A stretch of DNA of 64,000 nt from Streptomyces griseus subsp. griseus. Lineage in GTDB: Bacteria; Actinomycetota; Actinomycetes; Streptomycetales; Streptomycetaceae. This document shows, piece by piece, positions 1 through 9,071 of the stretch. Position 1 is the first letter of the stretch. Every line of letters begins with the position of its first letter. The notes below the pieces were generated by a model, which ran no database searches, was not told the DNA's origin, and saw only the letters and a program-made list of their open reading frames with translations. The stretch lies in contig NZ_CP032543.1 in assembly GCF_003610995.1 (NCBI RefSeq), forward strand, positions 1,488,001-1,552,000, read 5' to 3'. The position numbers were made by a program, and so were the translations under genes.

Positions 1-1051
1 CCTTGACGAAGATCTCGTCGTTGACCTGGACGACCTGCTCCGGGATCTCCACGTGGCGCTCGGCCAGCTCGGAGATGTGGACCAGACCCTCGATGCCCTC
101 GTCGACGCGGACGAACGCACCGAACGGAACGAGCTTCGTGACCTTACCCGGGACGACCTGACCGATCTGGTGCGTCCGGGCGAACTGCTGCCACGGGTCT
201 TCCTGCGTCGCCTTGAGCGACAGGGAGACGCGCTCGCGGTCCATGTCGACGTCGAGGACCTCGACGGTGACTTCCTGGCCGACCTCGACAACCTCGGAGG
301 GGTGGTCGATGTGCTTCCAGGAGAGCTCGGAGACGTGCACGAGACCGTCGACGCCACCCAGGTCCACGAAGGCACCGAAGTTGACGATCGAGGAGACGAC
401 GCCGGAGCGGACCTGACCCTTCTGGAGGGTGGTGAGGAACGTCTGGCGAACCTCGGACTGGGTCTGCTCGAGCCAGGCACGGCGGGACAGGACCACGTTG
501 TTGCGGTTCTTGTCCAGCTCGATGATCTTCGCCTCGAGCTCCTTGCCGACGTAGGGCTGGAGGTCGCGGACACGACGCATCTCGACGAGCGACGCCGGGA
601 GGAAGCCACGGAGGCCGATGTCGAGGATGAGACCACCCTTGACGACCTCGATGACGGTACCGGTGACGATGCCGTCCTCTTCCTTGATCTTCTCGATGGT
701 GCCCCAGGCACGCTCGTACTGAGCGCGCTTCTTCGAGAGGATCAGGCGGCCTTCCTTGTCCTCCTTCTGGAGAACCAGGGCCTCGATCTCGTCGCCGACC
801 TTGACGACCTCGTTGGGGTCGACGTCGTGCTTGATCGAGAGCTCGCGGCTCGGGATGACACCTTCGGTCTTGTAACCGATGTCGAGGAGAACCTCGTCGC
901 GGTCGACCTTGACGATGACACCGTCAACGATGTCGCCGTCGTTGAAGTACTTGATCGTCTCGTCGATCGCCGCGAGGAACGCGTCCGCGTCGCCGATGTC
1001 GTTGACCGCAACCTGCGGCGTGGTGGCGGTGGTCTCGGTGCTGCTCGTCAT
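1..1051 (-). CDS. rpsA: 30S ribosomal protein S1 (5' part, runs off window)
   Basis: This is the N-terminal 350 codons of ribosomal protein S1, which binds mRNA on the 30S subunit and helps initiation. The ATG is at 1051 and the frame is open to the window edge. Translation shows successive S1/OB-fold repeats: about residues 35-105 (VDGVIVKVDRDEVLLDIGY), 120-190 (VVKGGLILDIGLRGFLP), 205-275 (VNFGAFVDLGGVDGLVHVSE) and a fourth (VPFGAFVRVDEGIEGLVHIS) cut at the edge. Actinobacterial S1 is usually about 500 residues, so roughly 150 are missing off-window. The ribosome binding site is weak, as is common for S1. A good vegetative promoter lies about 200 bases upstream. Confidence 0.97.
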   Translation of the reverse strand, partial: MTSSTETTATTPQVAVNDIGDADAFLAAIDETIKYFNDGDIVDGVIVKVDRDEVLLDIGYKTEGVIPSRELSIKHDVDPNEVVKVGDEIEALVLQKEDKEGRLILSKKRAQYERAWGTIEKIKEEDGIVTGTVIEVVKGGLILDIGLRGFLPASLVEMRRVRDLQPYVGKELEAKIIELDKNRNNVVLSRRAWLEQTQSEVRQTFLTTLQKGQVRSGVVSSIVNFGAFVDLGGVDGLVHVSELSWKHIDHPSEVVEVGQEVTVEVLDVDMDRERVSLSLKATQEDPWQQFARTHQIGQVVPGKVTKLVPFGAFVRVDEGIEGLVHISELAERHVEIPEQVVQVNDEIFVK

Positions 1052-1250
1052 GTGGGAAAGGGCTCCGGTACGGACAGAGAGTCGTAGGTACTGCTACGCC
1101 GAAAGCCCGTATCGCCTCTGCAGAAGCCGGACAGCCTGGAAAGCACGCAATCCGTTTCCGGAGAGACGCTCTCGACAACCGAGGGGACATGCAACAGACG
1201 CGAGCGCGGCCTGCTAGGTCTGAGGCGCGCAGGCTCGCAGCGCAACTTGT

Positions 1251-1279
1251 AGCATACGGGGGCAGCCCGACAGGGTCAA
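1251..1279 (-). promoter_or_regulatory. Likely vegetative (HrdB-type) promoter of rpsA
   Basis: On the minus strand a TTGACC -35 (1274-1279) is separated by exactly 17 bases from a TATGCT -10 (1251-1256). This is a near-consensus primary-sigma promoter reading into rpsA, and implies a 5' leader of about 190 nt. The rest of the 1052-1488 gap shows no convincing gene; the part next to 1489 must hold the promoter of the methyltransferase, which I cannot place. Confidence 0.7.
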
Positions 1280-1488
1280 TGCGCGCAGGCACGGACCGGG
1301 GACGCGACGGCCCCTCAACGGCCCTGTACCGGAGCAACTCCTGTTCTCCGAGGCGCGTTCGGGCCGATTCGACCCGGACACAATACGGCAGTGCGGCAAG
1401 GCGTCGCACACACGCGTCCGTCTCCCGGCACCTACCCCTGGTACGTACCGCGCGCGGCGAGTGAAGGCAAACTACAACGACGGGCACG

Positions 1489-2319
1489 ATGAGCCAAGAG
1501 ATCCACGGGACCTACACAGAGGAACCCGCAGAACCCGAAGCCACCCGCCGGGTGGCGGACGAGGCCGAGAGCAGCCGGGCCAACCGCGGATGGTGGGACC
1601 GGAACGCCGACGAGTACCAGAGCGACCACGGCTCCTTCCTGGGGGACGACCGCTTCGTCTGGGGTCCGGAAGGGCTGGACGAGGCGGAGGCCGCGCTGCT
1701 GGGGCCCGCCGCCTCCCTCAAGGGCCTCGACGTCCTGGAGATCGGCGCCGGGGCAGCGCAGTGCTCGCGCTGGCTGGCCGGGCAGGGCGCCCGCCCGGTG
1801 GCCCTCGACCTCTCCCACCGCCAGCTCCAGCACGCCCTGCGCATCGGCGAGGGGATCCCGCTCGTCGAGGCGGACGCGGGCCGGCTGCCGTTCCGGGACG
1901 GCTCCTTCGACCTGGCCTGTTCCGCGTACGGGGCGGTGCCCTTCGTCGCCGACCCCGTACAGGTCTTCCGCGAGGTGCGCCGGGTGCTGCGGCCGGGCGG
2001 GCGCTGGGTCTTCTCCGTGACGCACCCGATCCGCTGGGCGTTCCCGGACGAGCCTGGGCCCGAGGGCCTCTCCGTCGCCGCCTCCTACTTCGACCGCGTC
2101 CCCTATGTGGAACAGGACGAGCGGGGCAACGCCGTCTATGTGGAACACCACCGCACCCTCGGCGACCGGGTGCGGGACGTGGTGGCAGGCGGGTTCCGGC
2201 TGGTCGACCTCGTCGAACCGGAATGGCCCGCCTGGAACGACCAGGAGTGGGGCGGCTGGTCCCCGCTGCGCGGCAACCTGATCCCGGGGACGGCGATCTT
2301 CGTGTGCGAGCGGGGCTGA
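1489..2319 (+). CDS. Class I SAM-dependent methyltransferase
   Basis: A 276-residue cytosolic methyltransferase of the Methyltransf_11 (UbiE-like) type. The SAM-binding motif I is LDVLEIGAGAAQCSRW at about residues 80-95, followed by the acidic strand (VALDLS) and a motif-IV-like segment (FDLACSAYGAVPFV); VLRPGGRWVFSV is the usual post-motif. The N-terminus carries a WWDRNADEYQ signature common in these proteins. It is divergent from rpsA and followed by the HrpB helicase gene after a 61-base gap. The substrate cannot be inferred. The start at 1489 gives a normal N-terminus; no strong Shine-Dalgarno is visible. Confidence 0.85.
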   Translation: MSQEIHGTYTEEPAEPEATRRVADEAESSRANRGWWDRNADEYQSDHGSFLGDDRFVWGPEGLDEAEAALLGPAASLKGLDVLEIGAGAAQCSRWLAGQGARPVALDLSHRQLQHALRIGEGIPLVEADAGRLPFRDGSFDLACSAYGAVPFVADPVQVFREVRRVLRPGGRWVFSVTHPIRWAFPDEPGPEGLSVAASYFDRVPYVEQDERGNAVYVEHHRTLGDRVRDVVAGGFRLVDLVEPEWPAWNDQEWGGWSPLRGNLIPGTAIFVCERG

Positions 2320-2380
2320 CGGCTTCCTGGGGTCGGAGCTGACGTCTTCCCGAAGGCCGACCGCGTACGACACTGGGACC

Positions 2381-4933
2381 GTGATCCGCACCGAAGCCCT
2401 GGACCGTCTGCCCGTCCGCACCGCCGTCCCCGCGCTCCGGCGCGCGCTGGACGACCGTGGCGTCGCCGTCCTCTGCGCCCCGCCCGGCACCGGCAAGACG
2501 ACCCTCGTGCCGCTCGTCCTGGCCGGGCTGACCGGGGACGGGCCGGTGCGCCGGGTCGTGGTGGCCGAGCCGCGCCGGATCGCCGCACGGGCGGCGGCGC
2601 GGCGGATGGCCTGGCTGCTGGGCGAGCGGCCGGGCGGCCGGGTCGGCTTCACCGTGCGCGGGGAGCGCGTGGTCGGGCGGGACACGGCGGTGGAGGTCGT
2701 GACCACCGGGGTGCTGCTCCAGCGGCTCCAGCGCGACCAGGAGCTGGCCGGGGTCGATGTGGTGATCATCGACGAGTGCCACGAACGTCACCTGGACGCG
2801 GACACGGTGGCCGCCTTCCTCCTGGACGTACGCGAGGCGATCCGGCCCGATCTGCGGCTGGTGGCCGCGTCCGCGACGACGGACGCGGAGGGGTGGGCTC
2901 GGCTGCTGGGCGACGCACCGGTCGTCGAGGCCGAGGGGGTCTCGTACCCGGTGGAGGTCGTCTGGTCGCCGCCCGCGCGGCCCGTGAAGCCGCCGCACGG
3001 GATGCGGGTGGACCCTGCCCTGCTGACGCACGTGGCCGCGACCGTGCGGCGGGCGCTCGCGGAGCGGGAGGGGGACGTGCTCTGCTTCCTGCCCGGTGTC
3101 GGGGAGATCGCGCGGGTGGCCGGGCAGCTCGCCGGGGTGGGCGCGGAGGTGCTCCAGGTCCATGGGCGGGCCCCGGCCGCCGTGCAGGACGCGGTGCTCG
3201 CCGGGTCGTCCGGTGGGCGGCGGGTGGTCCTGGCGACCTCGGTGGCGGAGTCCTCGCTGACAGTGCCGGGTGTGCGGGTCGTCGTCGACTCGGGCCTCGC
3301 CCGGGAGCCCCGTACCGACCACGCCCGGGGGCTGAGCGCCCTGACCACCGTACGGGCCTCGCAGGCGGCCGGCCGGCAGCGTGCGGGCCGGGCCGGGCGG
3401 GAGGCGCCGGGGGCGGTGTACCGGTGCTGGGAGCAGGCCGAGGACGGGCGGCTCGCGCGCTTCCCCGCCCCCGAGATCAAGGTGGCCGACCTCGCGGCTT
3501 TCGCGCTCCAGGCGGCGTGCTGGGGCGACCCGGACGCCGCCTCGCTCGCCCTGCTGGACCCGCCGCCCGCCGGGGCGATGGGCGCCGCCCGGGAGGTGCT
3601 GGAGGCGATCGGCGCGGTGGACGGGTCCGGCCGGGTCACCGACCGGGGCGTACGGATGTCCCGGCTCGGGCTGCACCCCCGGCTGGCGCGCGCGTTGCTG
3701 GACGGCGCCTCGGAGGCCGGGGCGCGGCGGGCTGCGGAGGTGGTGGCGCTGCTGAGCGAGGAGCCGCCGAGGGAGTACGGGGACGATCTCGCGGCAGCGC
3801 TGCGGACCGCCCGCCGGGGGCAGGACGCGTACGCGGGGCGGTGGAAGCAGGAGGTGCGGCGGCTGTCGTCGTCGGTGGGCCCGGATTCCGGGGGCGCGCC
3901 CTCGGGAACCGGCGGCTCCGGTTCCAGGCTCACCGCCGGCGGTGGCTCCGATGACGCCGTCGTCGGGCTCGTCGCCGCGCTGGCCTTCCCGGAGCGGGTG
4001 GCGCGGGCCCGGGGCGACGGGGCGTTCCTCATGGTGTCGGGGACGGGCGCGGAGCTGCGGGACGGGTCGCGGCTGCGCAGCGCGCCCTGGCTGGCCGTCG
4101 CCGTCGCGGACCGGCCCTCCCACGCGGCCTCGGCCCGGGTGCGGCTGGCGGCGGTGGTCGACGAGCCCACCGCCCTCCTGGCCGCCGGGCACCTGCGGGT
4201 GCGGGGCGAGGAGGTCCGCTGGGTGGGCGGTGAGGTGGTGGCCCGGTCGGTGGACCGGGTGGGGGCGGTGGAGCTGGCGGTACGCCCGCTGAAGCAGCCG
4301 GATCCGGAGCTGGTGCGCGGGGCGCTGGTGGAGGGGCTGCGGCGCGAGGGGCTCGGGCTGCTGCGGTGGAGCCGGGACAGTGAGCAGTTCCGGCTGCGGC
4401 TGGCGTTCCTGCACCGGGTGGCGGGCACGCCGTGGCCGGATGTGTCGGACGGGGCTCTGCTCGCGGACCCGGGCGCGTGGCTGGAGCCGGAGCTGTCGCG
4501 GGCGCGGCGCCGCTCCGATCTGGGCCGGATCGACGCGGGCCAGGCGCTGCGCCGGCTGCTGCCGTGGGCGACGGGCGAGGCCGTCCGGCTGGACGAGCTG
4601 GCGCCGGAGCGGATCGAGGTGCCGAGCGGCTCCCGTATCCGGGTCGACTACGGCGGCGAGCAGCCCGTACTGGCGGTGAAGCTCCAGGAGTTGTTCGGGC
4701 TGGCCGAGACGCCCCGGGTGGCCGGGGTGCCGGTCCTGGTCCACCTGCTCTCCCCCGCCGGCCGCCCCGCCGCCGTCACGGCCGACCTGGCCTCGTTCTG
4801 GCAGGACGGCTACAAGGCCGTACGGGCGGAGCTGCGCGGCCGCTACCCGAAGCATCCCTGGCCGGAGGACCCCGCGACCGTACGGGCGACGCGGTACACC
4901 TCGGCCAGGCTCAAGCGGCAGAGCTCTCCGTAG
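2381..4933 (+). CDS. hrpB: ATP-dependent helicase HrpB
   Basis: An 850-residue DExH-box helicase with the length and architecture of the HrpB family, members of the DEAH/RHA superfamily 2 whose physiological role is poorly known. The N-terminal motor shows Walker A (PPGTGKTTL, about 34-42), motif Ia (VVVAEPRRIAARAAA), the DECH box (IIDECHERHLD, about 127-137), motif III (SATTDAEGW) and motif VI (QRAGRAGREAPGAVYR). The long C-terminal part contains the HrpB-specific region (LADPGAWLEPEL). Translation starts at GTG 2381. The last 23 bases overlap the convergent DUF3068 gene. Confidence 0.93.
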   Translation: MIRTEALDRLPVRTAVPALRRALDDRGVAVLCAPPGTGKTTLVPLVLAGLTGDGPVRRVVVAEPRRIAARAAARRMAWLLGERPGGRVGFTVRGERVVGRDTAVEVVTTGVLLQRLQRDQELAGVDVVIIDECHERHLDADTVAAFLLDVREAIRPDLRLVAASATTDAEGWARLLGDAPVVEAEGVSYPVEVVWSPPARPVKPPHGMRVDPALLTHVAATVRRALAEREGDVLCFLPGVGEIARVAGQLAGVGAEVLQVHGRAPAAVQDAVLAGSSGGRRVVLATSVAESSLTVPGVRVVVDSGLAREPRTDHARGLSALTTVRASQAAGRQRAGRAGREAPGAVYRCWEQAEDGRLARFPAPEIKVADLAAFALQAACWGDPDAASLALLDPPPAGAMGAAREVLEAIGAVDGSGRVTDRGVRMSRLGLHPRLARALLDGASEAGARRAAEVVALLSEEPPREYGDDLAAALRTARRGQDAYAGRWKQEVRRLSSSVGPDSGGAPSGTGGSGSRLTAGGGSDDAVVGLVAALAFPERVARARGDGAFLMVSGTGAELRDGSRLRSAPWLAVAVADRPSHAASARVRLAAVVDEPTALLAAGHLRVRGEEVRWVGGEVVARSVDRVGAVELAVRPLKQPDPELVRGALVEGLRREGLGLLRWSRDSEQFRLRLAFLHRVAGTPWPDVSDGALLADPGAWLEPELSRARRRSDLGRIDAGQALRRLLPWATGEAVRLDELAPERIEVPSGSRIRVDYGGEQPVLAVKLQELFGLAETPRVAGVPVLVHLLSPAGRPAAVTADLASFWQDGYKAVRAELRGRYPKHPWPEDPATVRATRYTSARLKRQSSP

Positions 4934-5882
4934 CCGCCGGCCGCCGCGACCGCGCCTCCAGCCACAGCGCGAGCGCAAGCAGGCCGATGCCCAGCCCCAG
5001 GAAGCCCCAGGGCAGGTACGAGGTGAGCAGGAGGACCAGGACGCGCTGGGACTTCACCAGGTCGACGGTGTCCACGATGTAGTCCTCGCGCATCTTCACG
5101 TGGCCGGAGAAGGCGGTGACGGTGTCCTCGGACATGCCCATCTTCCTGGCGTCGCGCAGCTCCTCCTCGTGGATCTCCTCGCCGTTGACCGGGGCTCCGG
5201 TGACGGGTTCGACCCAGAACATGCGCTTGGTGGTGTACCAGCGGGTCATGCCGGTCTGCGCGATCTGCTCGGGGGTGATGCCCTCGATGGGCATCTTCTT
5301 CGGCATCGGGACCTTGGTCCACGGGACCGTCTGCTCGAAGTAGTAGACCTCCAGGCCGCGGAAGGTGCGGGTGCCCCGGTAGTGGATGGGGGCGGTGGTG
5401 CGGGTCTGGGCGTCGAAGTAGGCGTAGTCCCGTCTCTCCGTGAGGAAGGGCCACTTGAACTCGATGCCCTCGCGGCGGACCGGGTCGCCGTCGACCATCT
5501 CACCGGTGGCGTTGACGGGGGCCTGGGTGTGGGCGTCGAAGATGTAGCGCTCGGGGATCTCGGAGACCGTCTTGCCGTCGGGGCCCTCCACGTAGGAGAG
5601 CGCGTCCCAGACGACGACGTCCCGCCCGGCGCTGCGTTCGATCTTCTCGGACTCCTCCACGTTGCCCTTGAGGGTCTGGACGATGGTGACCTTCTCGACC
5701 TCCTTCGCCTTGAGGGTCGTGTAGTCGAGGAGGGTGGCGGGCTCCGCCTCCAGGACGACCTCCTGGTACTGGTTCGGCGGGACCTTGGCCAGGCGGGGGA
5801 AGGCGTACCAGCGCAGCAGCGGGGACAGGGCGGCGAAGAAGACGGCGAAGGCGAGGAGGACGAGACCGGCTCGGCGGCGCAT
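4911..5882 (-). CDS. DUF3068 (PorA-like) membrane-anchored protein
   Basis: A 323-residue protein with an N-terminal membrane segment (LVLLAFAVFFAALSPLL), a large extracytoplasmic region and a C-terminal membrane helix (WGFLGLGIGLLALALWL), the layout of the actinobacterial DUF3068 family. Function is unknown. The start at 5882 (MRRRAGLV) is chosen over an upstream in-frame ATG at 6041 because it has a clear GGGAGAGG ribosome binding site about 10 bases away and begins directly with the signal anchor; the upstream extension overlaps the small gene at 5908-6045. The 3' end overlaps hrpB by 23 bases, tail to tail. Confidence 0.85.
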   Translation of the reverse strand: MRRRAGLVLLAFAVFFAALSPLLRWYAFPRLAKVPPNQYQEVVLEAEPATLLDYTTLKAKEVEKVTIVQTLKGNVEESEKIERSAGRDVVVWDALSYVEGPDGKTVSEIPERYIFDAHTQAPVNATGEMVDGDPVRREGIEFKWPFLTERRDYAYFDAQTRTTAPIHYRGTRTFRGLEVYYFEQTVPWTKVPMPKKMPIEGITPEQIAQTGMTRWYTTKRMFWVEPVTGAPVNGEEIHEEELRDARKMGMSEDTVTAFSGHVKMREDYIVDTVDLVKSQRVLVLLLTSYLPWGFLGLGIGLLALALWLEARSRRPAATESSAA

Positions 5883-5907
5883 GGTGGTGGACCTCTCCCT
5901 TGCTGGG

Positions 5908-6045
5908 CTACTGCTTGGGGCCCGGGACGGTGGTGAGCAGGGGCTTCGGTGAGGTCTCACCCGGCGGTGAGCCGATGGCGGAGATGGTGGACACGATCGC
6001 GAGGGCGGCGGCCAGTCCGATGGCGGCGGCGACGAGGGCACGCAA
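5908..6045 (-). CDS. Small membrane peptide, SPW_0924-like family
   Basis: A 45-residue peptide starting at TTG (6045) with a perfect GGGAGG ribosome binding site 7 bases upstream. It begins MRALVAAAIGLAAALAIVST, a single hydrophobic helix, and ends GETSPKPLLTTVPGPKQ. From memory this matches the small streptomycete SPW_0924 family, whose tail (ETSPKPLLTTVPG) is highly conserved. It lies 25 bases upstream of the DUF3068 gene in the same direction, so the two probably form one transcript. The function is unknown; a role as partner of the DUF3068 protein is inference from position only. Confidence 0.75.
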   Translation of the reverse strand: MRALVAAAIGLAAALAIVSTISAIGSPPGETSPKPLLTTVPGPKQ

Positions 6046-6129
6046 TGCTCGGCCTCCCGGGACGGTGATCTGATGGTTCGTCAGGGGTGGGGCACCGTAG
6101 CAACCGGGACGCGAGATGAGAACACGGAC

Positions 6130-6163
6130 GACAGCCCCCGCGCCGGGCGGGCGCGGGGCTGTC
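6130..6163. terminator. Hairpin terminator
   Basis: A GC-rich stem (15-base left arm 6130-6144, 14-base right arm 6150-6163, one bulged base, 5-base loop). It sits between the end of the lytic transglycosylase gene and the start of the small peptide gene, both on the minus strand, so it most likely ends the transglycosylase transcript. Confidence 0.7.
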
Positions 6164-6177
6164 GGTGGAGCGACGGG

Positions 6178-7914
6178 TCAGGCTCCGGGGGGCTCCGTCT
6201 CCTCCGGCGCCGTCTCCTCGGGGGCCTGGACGGTGAGTTCGATGACGACCGGGGCGCCGCCCTCGGTGGTGAGCCGCAGCTTGTAGGTGCCCGGGTTCTC
6301 GTCGGCGAAGATCTGCGGGAGCTGGAGCAGGCCGTCGGCGTCCGTGGTGAGGTTCAGGGTCCGCAGCGGCTTGCCGTCCGCGTCCTTGAAGTACGGGCCC
6401 TTGTCGTTGTCGATGAGCCCCAGGCTGTCCTTGACCATGGTGGCGGTGACGGCCACCCCGGCGGCGGGAGCGCCCTTGTAGGTGGCCTTGACGGTGACGG
6501 CGTCGGCGAACTTCTCGCCGGGCGCGGCGGCGAGCGCCTTGTCGTCGGTCCGTACGAGCTTGTCGGCCTGGCGGGCGGTGACGCTCGCCTCGTAGGTCAG
6601 GGTGCGCGGCCGGGTGGTGCCCGCGGTGGCGGTCACGGTGAAGTCGCCGGTCTTCTCGCCCGCCTTGAGCGCGGGTGCGGTGGCGGTGCCGTCGGCCTTG
6701 GTGATGACGGTGACCGTCTTCCGGCCGCCGTCGAAGAGGGTGCCGGTGGCCCCGGTGACGGTGAAGGTGACGGGCAGTTGCGCCATCGGTGCGCCGAGGG
6801 CGTTGCGGGCGCGTACGGAGACCCGCTCGTCGAACGTGCCGCCGGCGGTGGTGGTGAGGGGACCGGTGCCCGCGTTCTCCAGGGAACCGAGGGTGTCGGC
6901 CGGGGACGGGGTCGGCTTCGGGGGCGGGGTCGGCCTGGGAGGCGGCGTCGGGGTCGGGCCGGTGGTGCCGCCGGGCTTCGAGGGGCTGGGGCTCGGCTTC
7001 GTACCACCGGGCTTGGAGGGGGACGGGGAGGGCGTCGGGCTCGCCGTCCCGCCGGGGGTGGGGCTCGGGCTCGGCGTCGGGGTGCTGGGCGCGGTGGGGA
7101 GGATGCCGCTGCCGTCGGGCACCTCGTGGGTGCCGCGCTGGTAGTAGGAGAACCAGGAGCGGACCGTACGCAGGTACTCCGTCGACCGGTTGTAGCTCAG
7201 CACCGCCCGGTCGAGGTCGGCGGCGACGGCGAGGTCGCGGCCGCCCGCGCAGAGGTAGCGGCCGGCGGCGAGCGCCGCGTCGTAGATGTTGTTGGGGTCC
7301 TTGCGGCCGTCGCCGTTCGCGTCCTGGCCCCAGGCCGCCCACGTCGACGGGATGAACTGCATCGGGCCGACCGCACGGTCGTGGACGGCGTCGCCGTCGT
7401 ACGCCCCGCCGTCGGTGTCCTTGATCAGCGCGAAGCCCTGGCCGTTGAGGGCCGGGCCGAGGATCGGGGAGAAGGTGGTGCCGTCCGCGTCGACCTGGCC
7501 GCCGCGGGCCTGGCCGGACTCGACCTTGCCGATCGCGGCGAGGAGCTGCCAGGGCAGCCAGCAGGCCGGGTCGGTGGTGGCGACGGTCTGCTCGGCCTGC
7601 TTGTACGCGGCCAGGACGGAGGCCGGAATGCCCGCTTCCGCGCTGCCGGTGGCAGCCGGGAGATTGCTGGACGAACCGGGCTTGTCGGGCGTGACGAGGG
7701 GCGGAAGGTCGGTGTAGTACGGCGAGTTGCCCGTGGCGGCGCCGCCCTCCGGGCCGCCCGACTCACCGCCGGCGGTCTGCTGGTCGCCGCCCGTGGCCCC
7801 TTCGGCCAGCGGGGCCGCGGGGGCTTGCGACGCCGCGAGCGCCGCCACGGCGGCCGCCGCCACCGCGGTGGTCGTGGCCCCCTTGCGCAGCCGTCGGCGC
7901 ATGTGCGCTGCCAT
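6178..7914 (-). CDS. Secreted lytic transglycosylase (SLT_2/MltB-like) with Ig-like tail
   Basis: A 578-residue exported cell-wall enzyme. Residues 1-35 are a signal peptide (MRRRLRKGATTTAV, then an Ala-rich core). The catalytic domain spans about 100-260 with the transglycosylase glutamate in AAIGKVESGQARGG (E132) and the family motif VGPMQFIPSTWAAWG (182-196). A Pro/Ser/Thr/Gly-rich linker with repeated PSPSKPGGT units follows (about 272-355), then an Ig-like or bacterial adhesin-type domain to the end. It should cut peptidoglycan glycan strands. The start at 7914 has a GGGGGAGGG ribosome binding site. The leader carries two small hairpins (7946-7961, 7976-7991). Confidence 0.9.
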   Translation of the reverse strand: MAAHMRRRLRKGATTTAVAAAAVAALAASQAPAAPLAEGATGGDQQTAGGESGGPEGGAATGNSPYYTDLPPLVTPDKPGSSSNLPAATGSAEAGIPASVLAAYKQAEQTVATTDPACWLPWQLLAAIGKVESGQARGGQVDADGTTFSPILGPALNGQGFALIKDTDGGAYDGDAVHDRAVGPMQFIPSTWAAWGQDANGDGRKDPNNIYDAALAAGRYLCAGGRDLAVAADLDRAVLSYNRSTEYLRTVRSWFSYYQRGTHEVPDGSGILPTAPSTPTPSPSPTPGGTASPTPSPSPSKPGGTKPSPSPSKPGGTTGPTPTPPPRPTPPPKPTPSPADTLGSLENAGTGPLTTTAGGTFDERVSVRARNALGAPMAQLPVTFTVTGATGTLFDGGRKTVTVITKADGTATAPALKAGEKTGDFTVTATAGTTRPRTLTYEASVTARQADKLVRTDDKALAAAPGEKFADAVTVKATYKGAPAAGVAVTATMVKDSLGLIDNDKGPYFKDADGKPLRTLNLTTDADGLLQLPQIFADENPGTYKLRLTTEGGAPVVIELTVQAPEETAPEETEPPGA

Positions 7915-8115
7915 ACGTTCCGGTCCCTCCCCCTCGAAGGCTGATCGCGCTCCCCAGCGCGGGACTCCAGCGACCCTACGGCACCCCGTAGCGCCTGGGC
8001 ACCGCACCCTGACCGCTTCTTACTGTTTTTTCACGTTCCCGCGCGCGGGGTGTCCGAGAGGGCAACGAAGGGTGCCCCGGGGTGCGGTGGAGGGTGTTCG
8101 CGCATACTTGCCGCC

Positions 8116-8994
8116 ATGCCCTTCACCCTCAGCCATGCTGCCGCCGTGCTCCCGGCGGTCCGCCGGAACGGGACCGCCCGCTGGGGGCTGTTCACCTCGG
8201 CCCTCGTCGCCGGCTCGTTCGCGCCCGACGTCACCTACTTCGCGGACACGGTGATCCCCGGGGCCATGAGGTTCGGCGGCTTCACCCATTCCTTCCTCGG
8301 CGTGGTCACCGTGAACGTGCTGATCGCCGCCGTGCTGGTGGCGGTGTGGGCCGCGGTGCGCGAGCCGCTGGTGGCCCTGCTTCCGGTACGCGTACGGGGC
8401 CGCGTCCACCGCTTCGTACGGGGGCAGCGGTGGACCCGGGCGTCGTTCGGGCCGCATGCCTGGCTGGTGTTCGTGGGGTCGGCCGCGCTCGGGGCGGCCA
8501 CGCATGTGGTGTGGGACGCGTTCACCCACCACAGCCGGTGGGGCACGGAGTTGCTGCCGTTCCTGAACCGGAGCGTCGGTGGTTTCCCGCTCTACCAGCT
8601 CGCGCAGTACGGCAGTTCGGCGGTGGCCCTGGTGGTGCTGGTCCGGTTCGTCGCCACCGGGCTGCGGCGCGCGGCCGGGAACCCGGTGCCAAAGGCGCTC
8701 CCGGTGCTCGGCCGGGGCGAACGGTGGGGCGCGCTCGGGCTGCTGGCCGCCTGCGTGGTGCTGGGCATCGCCCACCGCTGCGTGCGCTTCTACACGCACT
8801 TCGGGCGGATCGAGAACCCCCTCGACATCATCCCGACGGCCTGCTTCGGCGCGGGCGCCGGACTGGGGGCCGGGCTGCTGCTGTACGGGGTGTGGATGCG
8901 GCTGCTGCGCAGGCGGCGGCCGGCGGAGGAGGGCCCGGGGCAGACGCCCGTGGCGGACGAGCCCCGTACGGAAGCCTCCACCGGCCCGAGGTAG
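8116..8994 (+). CDS. DUF4184 family membrane protein
   Basis: A 292-residue protein with several membrane segments and the DUF4184 opening MPFTLSHAAAVLP. Histidines recur in the family motifs (FTHSFLG, HVVWDAFTHHSRWG, IAHRCVRFYTHFG), resembling the arrangement of membrane metal-dependent hydrolases, but the activity is not established. The start at 8116 begins at the conserved family N-terminus; the longer in-frame start at 8050 adds 22 residues of low-complexity sequence. It is convergent with polA, with a shared terminator between them. Confidence 0.87.
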   Translation: MPFTLSHAAAVLPAVRRNGTARWGLFTSALVAGSFAPDVTYFADTVIPGAMRFGGFTHSFLGVVTVNVLIAAVLVAVWAAVREPLVALLPVRVRGRVHRFVRGQRWTRASFGPHAWLVFVGSAALGAATHVVWDAFTHHSRWGTELLPFLNRSVGGFPLYQLAQYGSSAVALVVLVRFVATGLRRAAGNPVPKALPVLGRGERWGALGLLAACVVLGIAHRCVRFYTHFGRIENPLDIIPTACFGAGAGLGAGLLLYGVWMRLLRRRRPAEEGPGQTPVADEPRTEASTGPR

Positions 8995-9004
8995 ACGGAC
9001 CGGA

Positions 9005-9039
9005 AAGGGCCCGGCACCGCGCTGCGGTGCCGGGCCCTT
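9005..9039. terminator. Bidirectional terminator between DUF4184 gene and polA
   Basis: A perfect 15-bp stem (9005-9019 with 9025-9039) and 5-base loop in the 77-base gap between two convergent genes. It starts with AA and ends with TT, so it can act in both directions. Confidence 0.9.
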
Positions 9040-9071
9040 CGGTGTGCCGTGGCCCGGTTCGGCCCGGCGGC

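Noticed and set aside
7915..8115. c-di-AMP (ydaO) riboswitch before the lytic transglycosylase
   Set aside because: Small hairpins exist but I could not recognise the conserved ydaO core; a covariance search would be needed.
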